DNA from: Beijerinckiaceae bacterium
GTDB taxonomy: Bacteria; Pseudomonadota; Alphaproteobacteria; Rhizobiales; Beijerinckiaceae
Length of the DNA: 47,652 nucleotides
Direction of reading: 5' to 3'
Assembly (NCBI GenBank): GCA_022702015.1
Contig: JAKONI010000204.1
Location: 1 to 47,652, forward strand
Below, piece by piece: positions 18,284 through 26,228 of the stretch. Below the pieces are notes generated by a model. The model made no database searches, had not been told where the DNA came from, and saw nothing but the letters and a program-made list of their open reading frames with translations. Positions within the stretch are counted from its first letter, which is position 1. Each line of letters starts with the position of its first letter. The translations under genes were made by a program, and so were the position numbers.

Positions 18284-18553
18284 CTACCGATGGCAAAAAC
18301 CGCGCGGTCCGCGGATCAAACCGGGCGGACAGCCACGCGGCGCTCCAGAGATCGCCCGGCGGATAGCACCGCGTGGGCCATGGTTAAGCCGACAACCGCC
18401 AAACGGTCCGCGGTGCTCGCCGAAGCCGCACCCGCCCCGTACGAGCATGATTGAAGTGTCACTCGTCGAGAGGGGGGGAACAGGCAGCGCCTGGGCCGTC
18501 CCACTCGCAAGCGCCAGGGCAGACGCAGCTACGATCACCGTAGGAAGCTTCAT
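18284..18553 (-). CDS. Small secreted GCG_CRPN-type protein
   Basis: ATG 18553 has GAGGAAG 7 nt upstream and opens MKLPTVIVAASALALASG, a clear signal peptide cleaved near ALALA/QA-LP. The mature 65 residues have paired motifs GCGFGEHRGPFGGCR and GCPPGLIRGPRGFC, the Gly/Pro/Arg-Cys pattern of secreted GCG_CRPN-type proteins that are common in Methylobacterium. Four Cys probably form disulfides. The biological role is unknown. Confidence 0.75.
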   Translation of the reverse strand: MKLPTVIVAASALALASGTAQALPVPPLSTSDTSIMLVRGGCGFGEHRGPFGGCRLNHGPRGAIRRAISGAPRGCPPGLIRGPRGFCHR

Positions 18554-18866
18554 CAAAACGCTTCCTCTCCAAACACTTCGTCTGCCGATGGGACACACTG
18601 CGCCTACCCCGTGACGGCAAACGGCGTGGTCAGACGTCGATGAACCCGAGTGTTTGCCTGCGTATGTCAGAAGGTGTCCAGTTTGCTGCCTGGCAGGCGG
18701 ATCTATCAGTGGGGCTCGCTCTGCTCGTGCCCCCGACCGCCCCCCGATAGTAAGGATGGATGAGTGCTCAACTTGTGCTAGGCATCACCGTCGAAGTCAC
18801 GGACGTAGGTACGGACCGGCGTAGCTACGCCACTACGTCATTACGTAAGCACGCAATGAGGCACTG
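18554..18866. promoter_or_regulatory. Region upstream of parA with TACGT-type repeats
   Basis: The first 230 bases hold nothing recognisable. From 18803 to 18860 the sequence is dense in short TACG/CGTA units (GACGTAGGTACG, TAGCTACG, CTACGTCATTACGTAAGCACG) ending just before the parA ATG. TTACGTAAGCACG (18841-18853) recurs exactly at 19846-19858 after the operon. This fits a centromere and/or autoregulatory operator of a ParA/ribbon-helix-helix partition system. Confidence 0.6.
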
Positions 18867-19511
18867 ATGTACGTCGTAGTTGTCGCAAGCCAGAAGGGTG
18901 GAGCCGGCAAAACCTCGCTGATGCGCAGTCTCGCAGTCGCCACTCATCAAGCGGGACACGCCACTGCTCTTCTTGATACCGATCCACAGGGTTCGCTCAC
19001 CAGCTGGTGGAACCGTCGCGAAGACCAGGAACCGGCTCTCGTGCGGATCGAAGTCGCGGATTTCGCGGTCGGCGCCGAACGGCTGGCCGCCGCCGGGATC
19101 GAGTACCTGTTCGTCGACACGCCGCCGTCCGTCCGCCCCGAGTTGCGGACCCTGCTGGGCCATGCCAGCCTTGCCATCGTCCCGGTGCGCCCCTCCCCCG
19201 ATGACCTCGATGCGGTAGGCGATACCCTGTCGCTGATCGAGGATGCAGGCTGCCCGTTCGTTTTCGTACTGACCCAGGCGAAGCCCCGGACGCGACTGCA
19301 GATGCAGGCCGTAATGGCGCTGGCGAAGCACGGGAAGCTTGCCCCCACCGTCATTCACGACCGGACGGATTTCCCGACCGCCGCCATCGCCGGACGAGCC
19401 GTAACCGAGTTCGAGCCCGAGACGACCTCCGCCCGGGAAGTGAAGGAAGTGCTTGACTACGTACTGACGCAGCTGCGTAAAGATGCAAGCAAAGCGAAGG
19501 CGGGACGATGA
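18867..19511 (+). CDS. parA: ParA-family partition ATPase (short form)
   Basis: A 214-residue P-loop ATPase that drives segregation of a plasmid or island. The deviant Walker A QKGGAGKTS (Lys10, Lys15) lies at the N-terminus, the A-prime motif LLDTDPQGS near 37-45, and Walker B LFVDTPPS near residue 76. There is no N-terminal DNA-binding domain, so it is a type Ib-like ParA that relies on its partner for operator binding. It overlaps the downstream ribbon-helix-helix gene by 4 nt and is flanked by TACGT repeats. Confidence 0.9.
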   Translation: MYVVVVASQKGGAGKTSLMRSLAVATHQAGHATALLDTDPQGSLTSWWNRREDQEPALVRIEVADFAVGAERLAAAGIEYLFVDTPPSVRPELRTLLGHASLAIVPVRPSPDDLDAVGDTLSLIEDAGCPFVFVLTQAKPRTRLQMQAVMALAKHGKLAPTVIHDRTDFPTAAIAGRAVTEFEPETTSAREVKEVLDYVLTQLRKDASKAKAGR

Positions 19512-19807
19512 GCGCGTCGAACAAGCAACCAGTCTCCCTCGACGGATTGATCCAGGCAAAGGGTGCCCCTCGTCCGTCTGAGGTACCGCAACGTGGCGAA
19601 GCGCACGTGCCGGCTACACTAGCCCCTCCGGCGCCTGCTCCCGCTCGCCCAATCTCGGATGCGGAACCGCGAACCAAATCCCTCACACTCCGTCTCTCGG
19701 AGCTTCGCTACCAACGCCTCCGGCGGTTCGCTTTCGAGCGTGACGCCAGTCACCAGGAGGTGATCGAGGCCGCGTTGATGGCCTTCCTCGAGCGCGAGGA
19801 AAAGTGA
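19508..19807 (+). CDS. Ribbon-helix-helix partition partner (ParB/ParG-like)
   Basis: A 99-residue protein. The first 55 residues are flexible and Pro/Ala-rich. The C-terminal 42 are a ribbon-helix-helix DNA-binding fold (KSLTLRLSELRYQRLRRFAF then HQEVIEAALMAFL). Layout and 4-nt overlap with parA match ParG-like centromere-binding proteins, whose mobile tail stimulates the ATPase. Probable binding sites are the TACGT repeats on both sides of the operon (inference). Confidence 0.8.
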   Translation: MSASNKQPVSLDGLIQAKGAPRPSEVPQRGEAHVPATLAPPAPAPARPISDAEPRTKSLTLRLSELRYQRLRRFAFERDASHQEVIEAALMAFLEREEK

Positions 19808-19900
19808 CTGACCCGCTCACCCACGTGGGTGTGTGAGTCAGCAGTTACGTAAGCACGTACCTACGTACTAAGGTAACCACGCAGGTACGTGCTTACATCT
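19808..19900. repeat. Palindrome cluster after the par operon (candidate parS/operator)
   Basis: Immediately after the stop lies the palindrome CACCCACGTGGGTG with outer CTGAC/GTCAG arms. Next come TTACGTAAGCACG (19846-19858), identical to the copy before parA, and a perfect 14-bp inverted repeat, GTAAGCACGTACCT (19850-19863) and AGGTACGTGCTTAC (19884-19897), with a 20-nt spacer. This is not a terminator (no T-tract). Shared words on both sides of the operon suggest a centromere. Confidence 0.7.
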
Positions 19901-19938
19901 AAATCGATAGCTTGCGATAAGCGTCATCTCCATAAGCC

Positions 19939-20331
19939 TCAACGGATAAGCTGCACCACGACGCCAGCGCCGACAGCGATCTCCTGCCAGGCGGCGTCGG
20001 CGGTAAGGGCGACAGAGTCTGAACGGGCAGCCAGCGCAAGACAGAGCCGGTCTCCGATCCCGAGCCCTTTCGCGCGGGTCAATGGCTCCAGCAGGGCGGC
20101 ACGGATGCAGAGATCGTCGTCGACGGTAGTCAGCGGGAACACGAGACCGTTTCGAAGACCCCTCACGGCGGCTTCATCGGCGCCTTTGCGGACCATCCAT
20201 CCGGCGACCTCCCCGAAATTTACACTGGTCATCGTGGTGGTGCCGCTGAACGCCGCCAGAACCTGTTCCCAACCCGGTTCCCGACGCAGGTAGGCGAGGA
20301 GGGCCGAGGCATCGAGGACGCTACGCGCCAC
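19939..20331 (-). CDS. PIN-domain toxin (VapC-like)
   Basis: I choose the GTG at 20331 (read as MARSVLDASALL), with GGAGG 6 nt upstream inside the antitoxin gene; longer frames read Arg-rich shadow sequence. About 130 residues. Acidic residues of a PIN nuclease are visible in SVLDASALLAYL, FGEVAGWM, GIGDRLCLALA and LTADAAW. VapC toxins are Mg-dependent RNases that usually cut tRNA or rRNA. The start overlaps the AbrB-type antitoxin by 11 nt, so the two form one leftward operon. Confidence 0.85.
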   Translation of the reverse strand: MARSVLDASALLAYLRREPGWEQVLAAFSGTTTMTSVNFGEVAGWMVRKGADEAAVRGLRNGLVFPLTTVDDDLCIRAALLEPLTRAKGLGIGDRLCLALAARSDSVALTADAAWQEIAVGAGVVVQLIR

Positions 20332-20635
20332 GGTCAGCCTCCACCGTAGATGGGTCGATTGGCTCGTTCGCCTCCGCCGATGTGCCTGCTTCTCTAGCCG
20401 CTTCGGCGCGGCGCGCCTTGAGGAAGGCATTCACCGAGGCCCCGTCATCCGACAGGAAAGAGGCTGCCTGCAGCTGAAGCTCGGCCATGGCAACCGCGAC
20501 TGAGCGCACCCGAAGCTCGCCCTCTACCATGGTCAACACGACGGGCCCACCAGCCTCGAGGCTGAGGGCTTTGCGGGCCTGGGCTGGGATGATTAATCGC
20601 CCACCGGCGTCGATCTTAGACAGCGTTGCATTCAT
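20321..20635 (-). CDS. AbrB/MazE-type antitoxin
   Basis: A 104-residue protein. The first 48 residues are a swapped-hairpin AbrB DNA-binding domain (LSKIDAGGRLIIPAQARKAL...GGPVVLTMVEGELRVRS). The remainder is an Ala/Glu-rich helical tail that would wrap the toxin. It sits upstream of and overlaps the PIN toxin gene, the usual VapB position, and probably represses its own promoter in the AT-rich interval after 20636. Confidence 0.85.
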   Translation of the reverse strand: MNATLSKIDAGGRLIIPAQARKALSLEAGGPVVLTMVEGELRVRSVAVAMAELQLQAASFLSDDGASVNAFLKARRAEAAREAGTSAEANEPIDPSTVEADRGA

Positions 20636-20822
20636 ACCGATATAGCCCCTTCAATCCATCTTTATAAAATCACCCAGCAACCGATAATGCAATATAATAG
20701 ATTTGATAGCCATATGCTCGCTTAATTCCGTCTGTGAGTTTTATGCCAAGTTGCCTTGGTATGGCAACTGTGCCGTAGCTGGTTGATTTGCCGCTGTTGG
20801 GTGGTGGTCTGAGCGATGGGAG

Positions 20823-20924
20823 TGGCCGAAACCGAACGGTTTCGGCCATGGTACAATGATATGGTCGAAAATTAGCGTTGCACGGTTTTCGACCAGTCTT
20901 TAGTTTAGGCCATCCCTTTCGACC
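20823..20924. promoter_or_regulatory. Inverted repeats upstream of the serine recombinase (candidate res/operator)
   Basis: Two perfect inverted repeats precede the recombinase. TGGCCGAAACC (20823-20833) pairs with GGTTTCGGCCA (20838-20848) over a 4-nt loop. GGTCGAAAA (20863-20871) pairs with TTTTCGACC (20886-20894). A third half-site TTTCGACC lies at 20917-20924, next to the start codon. Spaced dyads of a common CGAAA/TTTCG word before a resolvase gene are typical of res sites that also serve as operator. Confidence 0.6.
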
Positions 20925-20929
20925 AAAAA

Positions 20930-21538
20930 ATGGCTATGGCCCGTACCTTCGCCTACCTCCGCGTGTCGACCCTCAGCCAGACCACCGACAATCAGCAGCA
21001 GGAGATCGCCGCCTCAGGGTTTCAGGTTGAGCCGCAGCGCGTCATCACAGAAACTATCTCGGGCAGCGTGGCGACCTCTCAGCGTCGTGGCTTCGTTCGA
21101 CTGCTGGATCGCCTCGAGGCCGGCGATGTCCTGGTGGTGACTAAGCTCGACCGCTTGGGCCGCAATGCGATGGACGTCGGCGGCACGGTCGCGCGCTTGG
21201 CTGCGCTCGGCGTACGCGTTCACTGCTTAGCGCTGGGCGGCGTCGACCTCACCAGTTCGACCGGCAAGCTGACGATGGGCGTGATCAACGCTGTGGCCGA
21301 GTTCGAGCGCGACCTACTGATCGAAAGGACTCAGGCAGGGCTGTCGCGCGCCCGCGCTGCGGGCAAAGCAATCGGCCGACCTGCGAGCCTCAGTCCGGAT
21401 CAACGTCGACGTGCCGAACAGCTTATCCAGGAGGGACATGGCGCGTCCGCCGTCGCACGGGAACTCAAGGTCAACCGTGCTACTATTCGGCGGGTACAGG
21501 CCGCGATGCGCATCCACGGCCAATCCGAGATCGTATGA
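20930..21538 (+). CDS. Serine recombinase (resolvase/invertase family)
   Basis: A 202-residue protein. The catalytic domain begins ARTFAYLRVST, with the nucleophile Ser in RVS (residue 13, or 11 if the second ATG is used). Conserved stretches GDVLVVTKLDRLGRN, GKLTMGVINAVAEFERDLLIERT and the helix E follow, then a short Hin-type helix-turn-helix (ASAVARELKVNRATIRRV). It probably resolves plasmid multimers or a transposition cointegrate using the repeats upstream. All catalytic residues I can check are present. Confidence 0.92.
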   Translation: MAMARTFAYLRVSTLSQTTDNQQQEIAASGFQVEPQRVITETISGSVATSQRRGFVRLLDRLEAGDVLVVTKLDRLGRNAMDVGGTVARLAALGVRVHCLALGGVDLTSSTGKLTMGVINAVAEFERDLLIERTQAGLSRARAAGKAIGRPASLSPDQRRRAEQLIQEGHGASAVARELKVNRATIRRVQAAMRIHGQSEIV

Positions 21539-21564
21539 AGTTGTGCTACGATATCGATCGTCAT

Positions 21565-22032
21565 TCAAAGCCCGACCATACCGAACAGGTCGAGTTGTCC
21601 ATTCAATCGAGGTATCCGCGACCGCCTACCGGACACGCTTCGCGCCGAGCCACACTTGAATGGCGACGGGAGGGCGACACCCGGTCTACCATACAGCACT
21701 GCACCGATGATGATGACCCCGTCACCATGATGAAAGACGTTTGCGGTGTGGGGACCAGCCCGTAGGATCTCCTGAGTCACCGGTTCGTCAGCATCCATCA
21801 CGGACAGCGCCATCAGGAGATCTTGCAGCCCTATCGCCATGACGCCGAGCGGTCGGAACTCGCTGCCCCGCTGCGTCCAGACGTATCGTACGACCCCAGC
21901 ACTCGTGTGGGGGAATGAGTTGGGGGCGAAATCGGTCGTGTCAGCAGCGACAAAATCCGCGATCACGGCTCGCTCGGCAAACCGGATGGTCGCCAAAAGT
22001 GAGGAAGCGAGCTGCCGCCGACTGATCCGCAT
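21565..22032 (-). CDS. Hypothetical protein
   Basis: A 155-residue frame with AGGAGG 9 nt before ATG 22032. The first 115 residues look natural (FAPNSFPHTSAGVVRYVW, GVMAIGLQDLLMALSVMDAD, GDGVIIIGAVLYGRPGVAL). The last 35 are Ser/Arg-rich and may be read-through after loss of the proper end. No family is recognised. Confidence 0.5.
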   Translation of the reverse strand: MRISRRQLASSLLATIRFAERAVIADFVAADTTDFAPNSFPHTSAGVVRYVWTQRGSEFRPLGVMAIGLQDLLMALSVMDADEPVTQEILRAGPHTANVFHHGDGVIIIGAVLYGRPGVALPSPFKCGSARSVSGRRSRIPRLNGQLDLFGMVGL

Positions 22033-22194
22033 ATCTCTTCGCCTCCTTGCTCGGAATACTCCAGCTCATCATTCTGTCAACAATGTGCAGGCAACTGTAT
22101 TAATTCACGAATCGAGGCGACTTTTATCAATAATCTGCAATGGACGCGCAAGATATCATTCATTTAGAAGTACGTACTGTCTTCGGCGGCAGGT

Positions 22195-22401
22195 TCAGCC
22201 GCGTTTGTCGGGGCCGTTCTTATTCCCAAACTTCGGACTGCGCGGCGTGTAGGGCGGTCGTCCCTCGGCGCGGTTAGCCGCGATGCGTTCGCGTAGCTGT
22301 ACAGCGCGACGGGCGATCGCTGCGGCATCACACGCGCGACACGGCCCACCGCGTCCGGCAGCTCGGCAATCGTGGGGGTTCTGACAGGACGGGCGGGGCA
22401 T
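22195..22401 (-). CDS. Small Cys-rich (zinc-ribbon-like) protein
   Basis: A 68-residue basic protein. Four Cys in the pattern CQNPHDC...GPCRAC at the N-terminus could bind one zinc. A helix AAIARRAVQLRERIAANR and a basic tail ending GNKNGPDKRG follow. It is too short for an enzyme and may bind nucleic acid. The spacing of the Cys pairs supports it as a real gene. Confidence 0.55.
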   Translation of the reverse strand: MPRPSCQNPHDCRAAGRGGPCRACDAAAIARRAVQLRERIAANRAEGRPPYTPRSPKFGNKNGPDKRG

Positions 22402-22757
22402 CCCTGCATCCTATCTCTAAGCTTGAGCAGTTGTACCCTTACGCCGCCGACCAGACCGTGGAGCTAAGGAACAGGATCAGGGCGGTATCACCTGCTTGTG
22501 CCCCCGCGATCAGGGCGGAAGCCATGGTGGGTTGTTCCAAGCCATCGCGACCGCCCATTCCCACCCGCGCAGGCAACAGAACAAGAGAAGCAGCCGCTCG
22601 CCACGCGCCGGCCGATGAAAGGGGATGAGACTAAGGGGTGTCGGGGCATCCGACGCAAATCCCGGGAAAGACGACGAAGAGGACGAACTCGGGCGCCGAC
22701 GCGCCGGGGTGACGACTCACGCTCGCTCCGCTCCCCTCATCTCGAGGAACCACCATC
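22402..22757. other. Leader region of the exonuclease VII-like cluster
   Basis: About 355 bases with only overlapping short frames of shadow composition. It should contain the promoter of the cluster beginning at 22758. A weak GAGGA lies about 9 nt before that start. Confidence 0.4.
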
Positions 22758-23651
22758 ATGACCATCACCGTGTCCGCCGACGGGCAGGATCCCGCACGCT
22801 TACCAGCTACTGGGGCGGGGCTGGAGGCGTCGCTGTGGATCCTGTCGGACCGGACGAAGCCAGGCCTGCGCGCCCTACTGGCGGGACCTGATCCTAGCCA
22901 GCCGAGCTGGGGCCACGTTTTCCTGCGCGAGGACTGGCTCGCCTCGTTTGCCAAGCTGTTCGATCTCCCGCCGGTCCAGGGCGGACCAGGAGAACAGATA
23001 CCGATCCGCCTCGAGGTCGAGGATGACGCCCGTCTGGGGCGGCGCCTCGTCGTCTCGATGAGCGACTGGCCGACCCCGACCCAGGCCGCCGCGGACACGC
23101 AACTGCGGCAGGAGCTGGAGCATCAGGGCCTATGGCGGCGCGGCGGCAGACCGGACCGGCTGCGCCAGCTTGTTGCCGTCATCCCCCGGGGTGGAGGTCC
23201 ACGCTGGGATGCGCTGGCGCCGGGGCTCCAGGCACGGCACGACGGCCGGATCACCCACCTCGCTGAGCGCGAAGTCAACCTCGACGACGCCGACGCCGTC
23301 ATCGCGGCCCTCGGCGACGCCAAGGACTTCGTCCACTGGGGCGGGGCTGACGCGGTGCTGGTCGTGACGGGGGACCGCCGGATCGGTTCGCGCACGTTCA
23401 GCGATCGGCGCGTGCTCGAGGCCGCCTGCACGATCGGCGCACCGTTGCTGACGCTGTCCGGTCCTGTCCCAACCCCGGTCGACCGGCTCGCATGGCACTC
23501 GTCGCCGATCCCCGGGGCCATCGAGGCTACGATCGTGGAAATCCTGCGCGGCGAGCTCAAACGGGCCGACCGCCCCCGGCTCGACCGCATCGCGGCGGCC
23601 CTAATGCGGGCCCGTCCAGAGGGCGACGCGACCGCCGATGCTCCGTTCTGA
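22758..23651 (+). CDS. Degenerate exonuclease VII large-subunit-like protein
   Basis: A 297-residue protein. I see an XseA-like order without the long coiled coil. Residues about 15-105 could be a diverged OB-fold. LRQELEHQGLWRRGG aligns with the KLAAEGLF segment of XseA. LVAVIPRGGGPRWDAL aligns with the VITSPTGAAIRDIL region and keeps the Asp. ADAVLVVTGDRR stands where XseA has the RGGGS motif, and LLTLSGPVPTPVD stands where it has GHETD. The catalytic Arg, His and second Asp are therefore missing, so it is probably a non-catalytic paralogue. It lies 101 nt before a full XseA on the same strand, suggesting a partner or regulatory subunit. Homology is inferred by eye. Confidence 0.55.
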   Translation: MTITVSADGQDPARLPATGAGLEASLWILSDRTKPGLRALLAGPDPSQPSWGHVFLREDWLASFAKLFDLPPVQGGPGEQIPIRLEVEDDARLGRRLVVSMSDWPTPTQAAADTQLRQELEHQGLWRRGGRPDRLRQLVAVIPRGGGPRWDALAPGLQARHDGRITHLAEREVNLDDADAVIAALGDAKDFVHWGGADAVLVVTGDRRIGSRTFSDRRVLEAACTIGAPLLTLSGPVPTPVDRLAWHSSPIPGAIEATIVEILRGELKRADRPRLDRIAAALMRARPEGDATADAPF

Positions 23652-23664
23652 TCCGACGCTGCCG

Positions 23665-23686
23665 GCCCGGACGCACGCGTCCGGGC
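23665..23686 (+). promoter_or_regulatory. Hairpin between the XseA-like gene and xseA
   Basis: GCCCGGACG and CGTCCGGGC form a perfect 9-bp stem around CACG, placed 14 nt after the XseA-like stop and 67 nt before the xseA start. No T-tract follows, so it could be an attenuator or RNA-stability hairpin that lowers expression of the catalytic subunit relative to its partner. Confidence 0.45.
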
Positions 23687-23752
23687 GAACCCCGGTGCGC
23701 TCACGCCCCGGGCCGATCACCCTCCCTCATCCGAGACAGATCACTCCCGCTC

Positions 23753-25108
23753 ATGCGTATCCACCTGTTCGACACCTCCCGGACGCCACCGACCGATCCT
23801 CTACCGGACCGGCCGATAGGCGGCTTCTCGCCACCACCGGACCCCTCCGGTCCGGTGCTCGACGTCCGCGAGGTGTGGGCGAGGGCCGGCAGCGCGGTGC
23901 GGACCAGCCTACCGCGGATCCTGCGGCTCACCGCGGGCGTCGCCCGGGTCGAACCCCGGGGACATGGCGGCTGCGACCTCGAGCTCGTGCCGAGCCACGG
24001 CGTGCCCGGGGGTACGTCACCGAGCCTACGCGCCCATATCAGCGTCGCGAACCGCGAGGCTATCGCCGTCGCTCTCGGACGCCCGTTCGACCCCATCGAG
24101 CTCACCCATCGCGATGTCACGCTGACCTGCGCCATCAACTGGCTGCACGACGGACGCTTGAGATTATCTGTGACCGCGATTGATCCTGGCTGGCGTGCCA
24201 GCGCGATCCAGCTCGAACGGGCCCGGGGATTGGAGGCGCTGACGCGCGCGGACCTGCTCGATGCCCAGCGCCGGCTACCTCAGCCCGCCTGTCTCGAACG
24301 CGTCAGCATCGTGTATCCCCCCGGGCAGGGTTACGAGGACGTCGCCGCGACCTTGGCCGCCCTCGAAGCCGCCGGCCTGATACAGGTCGACGATCTGCCT
24401 TGTCGGTTCGACGGGTCTGGGTCAGCCGCGGAGGTAGTCCAGCGCCTTGACGAGGCTGCTGCCCTGCATCGCGGGCGAGAACATCGTGGCCTTGTTTTGC
24501 TCGTGCGCGGTGGCGGAAGCCCGGCCCGCGCCCTCGATGCCCGCGAAGTCGCCGGGGCGATCGGCACCCTCTCCGTGCCGGTGGCGGTCGCGGTCGGCCA
24601 CCGCACCGACGCGCCGACGCTCGCCGATCTCACCGCCTGGAGAAGCCTGCCGACACCCTCCGAGGCCCGCCATCTCGTTCTCTCGCTCCTGGAGACCGCG
24701 GCGGAACATGCCGAGGGCGCTTGGGCGGATCTGCTCGCTGCCCTCAGGGACCTCGAGGCGAGCGTGTACCGGACGGGGATCGCCCGATGCGAGGCGGTCG
24801 CGGACGAGGCCGAGGCGTGTCTTTCCGCGGCCGAACGGCGGGCGGGAGCAGCTTCGATCGCCCTGGAGCGGGGGCTCGAACGGGTCCTCGCGTCGCTGGT
24901 CCCGACCCACGGTTCGGGCGTCGTATCCCCGGAGCCACCGCCGGTGCGACCGTCCCCGGCGGACGGGCTCGTCCGTCTCACCGGCCCGCTCGGCCAGCCG
25001 GTCCCCGACGCGGCATCGGCAGTCGGCCTCATGACCCTGACCTTCGCGGATGGGATGACGATCACCGTCGTCCGCGCCGAACTCCTCGATCCCGCCACCC
25101 TACATTGA
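23753..25108 (+). CDS. xseA: Exodeoxyribonuclease VII large subunit, divergent
   Basis: A 451-residue protein from ATG 23753. Residues about 35-140 form the N-terminal OB-fold that binds single-stranded DNA. The catalytic domain follows with VSIVYPPGQGYEDVAATLAA (Asp), VLLVRGGGSPARAL (Arg) and VAVAVGHRTDAPTLADL (His, Asp), all equivalents of the active-site residues known in E. coli XseA. A shortened Ala/Glu-rich helical region (about 320-390) replaces the long coiled coil, and the C-terminus LTFADGMTITVV is the usual beta tail. ExoVII degrades single-stranded DNA to oligonucleotides. The gene is followed 14 nt later by xseB. Divergence and mobile context suggest a plasmid-type version separate from the chromosomal enzyme. 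Confidence 0.85.
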   Translation: MRIHLFDTSRTPPTDPLPDRPIGGFSPPPDPSGPVLDVREVWARAGSAVRTSLPRILRLTAGVARVEPRGHGGCDLELVPSHGVPGGTSPSLRAHISVANREAIAVALGRPFDPIELTHRDVTLTCAINWLHDGRLRLSVTAIDPGWRASAIQLERARGLEALTRADLLDAQRRLPQPACLERVSIVYPPGQGYEDVAATLAALEAAGLIQVDDLPCRFDGSGSAAEVVQRLDEAAALHRGREHRGLVLLVRGGGSPARALDAREVAGAIGTLSVPVAVAVGHRTDAPTLADLTAWRSLPTPSEARHLVLSLLETAAEHAEGAWADLLAALRDLEASVYRTGIARCEAVADEAEACLSAAERRAGAASIALERGLERVLASLVPTHGSGVVSPEPPPVRPSPADGLVRLTGPLGQPVPDAASAVGLMTLTFADGMTITVVRAELLDPATLH

Positions 25109-25122
25109 GCTCCGATACCGCG

Positions 25123-25359
25123 ATGATGACCCCTGAGACTGACACACCCCTCACCCCCTCGTTCAACGAGGCGTTGGCACGCCTGGACGAACTCGCACGC
25201 GAGCTGCGGACCGGCGACCTTGACGAGCGCCTCGCGCGTCTGCCCCAGGATGTGGCCGAAGCCCACCGCCTCAAGCGTATCCTGCTCGACCGGTCGGTCG
25301 AGATTCGCGCGGCGATCGCCTGCCTGCGCGGCACGGCCAGACCGATCTTCCCAGCCTGA
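25123..25359 (+). CDS. xseB: Exodeoxyribonuclease VII small subunit
   Basis: A 78-residue, almost wholly helical protein. SFNEALARLDELARELRTGDL matches the XseB consensus of a first helix followed by the L-x-x-GDL turn, then a second helix DVAEAHRLKRILLDRSVEI. XseB binds the coiled coil of XseA in several copies per large subunit. I chose the first of two tandem ATGs, 14 nt after xseA. It completes a large plus small subunit pair next to the XseA-like gene. Confidence 0.8.
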   Translation: MMTPETDTPLTPSFNEALARLDELARELRTGDLDERLARLPQDVAEAHRLKRILLDRSVEIRAAIACLRGTARPIFPA

Positions 25360-26228
25360 ACGGTCTCACGGACCGATACTGCGGGCCTCTCCGATCACTC
25401 GGTCGAGTCTGTGCGGACGATCACCCCTATAGCGACGACCTCGGGACCGGGTGGGACGATCCGGTCCTCTCGCATGGGTGCCCGAGCAAACCCCTGGACC
25501 GAGCGGGTACGACACGGCGATCAATAGGATACGCCGTCACTTCGAAAACCAGTGGTCAGATCAATCGCTCGGCGCTGTGGATCGACGGTGGACGGTCTCC
25601 ACGCGGGGGACTGAACCGTGACGGGCAGGTCGACCGCCATCGTCTGCGTAGATGCTACTGAACCCGCAGCGTCATGTATCTCGCGTCTGTTGCTGAGTTG
25701 CCACATGACGGCGTTGGCGGTTCGCCTCGAACGTCCCCGTCACGAACGACCACATGAAGTATTTGCAACGATTCGCTGGGATTTTCTTCCGTTATCTCCA
25801 CAGTTTTGGCGTAGGCATGGAACGCCACCCAAAGTCAACACGGGGCACTCGAGCAGACACGGTTCTTCGTTCAGGTCGAAAAAAGCGCTTGATCGCACCG
25901 GATATCCCGCGCCTACAATAAGCATGCGGCGAAAACACCATGATTCGCCGGAACAAAACACTTAAAGGAACTACTGATGCGCTGGTTGCGACTGGGTTCT
26001 CCAAGCTCGTCTAGATCACGGCGAGCGTGTCTTCCGACGCTGTCGGGCCCAGGGCTCACCCATCTCAGACAATCGGATTCGTCGTCCGATCCGGTTCGTC
26101 GAACCCGGCTCTCATCGCTCGGCACCGATCCCCGGAAGGGTCCGATCGCAGCACATGACCGTGATGGAGGCCATGTGGAGAAGTCCGGTTCGAGCCACGC
26201 GATTGCCTCCCGATGAGCGCGGCAGACC
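25360..26228. other. Long gene-poor interval before the mobilisation genes
   Basis: About 870 bases. The centre (25640-25960) is AT-richer than its surroundings. A 24-codon frame at 25940-26014 (MIRRNKTLKG...) is preceded by TTGATC and TACAAT with a 19-nt spacer, a possible promoter, but I do not call it a gene. A small dyad GGTTCG-T-CGAACC lies near 26095. No replication initiator or iterons were found. Confidence 0.45.

Noticed and set aside
24331-25266. 311-codon open frame on the minus strand
   Set aside because: Antisense of xseA/xseB with Ser/Arg-rich composition and no domain.
25785-25800. TTATCTCCACA resembling a DnaA box
   Set aside because: It has two extra bases compared with TTATCCACA, and there are no neighbouring boxes or initiator gene.
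25940-26014. 24-codon frame MIRRNKTLKG... after a promoter-like sequence
   Set aside because: Too short and unsupported beyond a weak promoter match with a 19-nt spacer.
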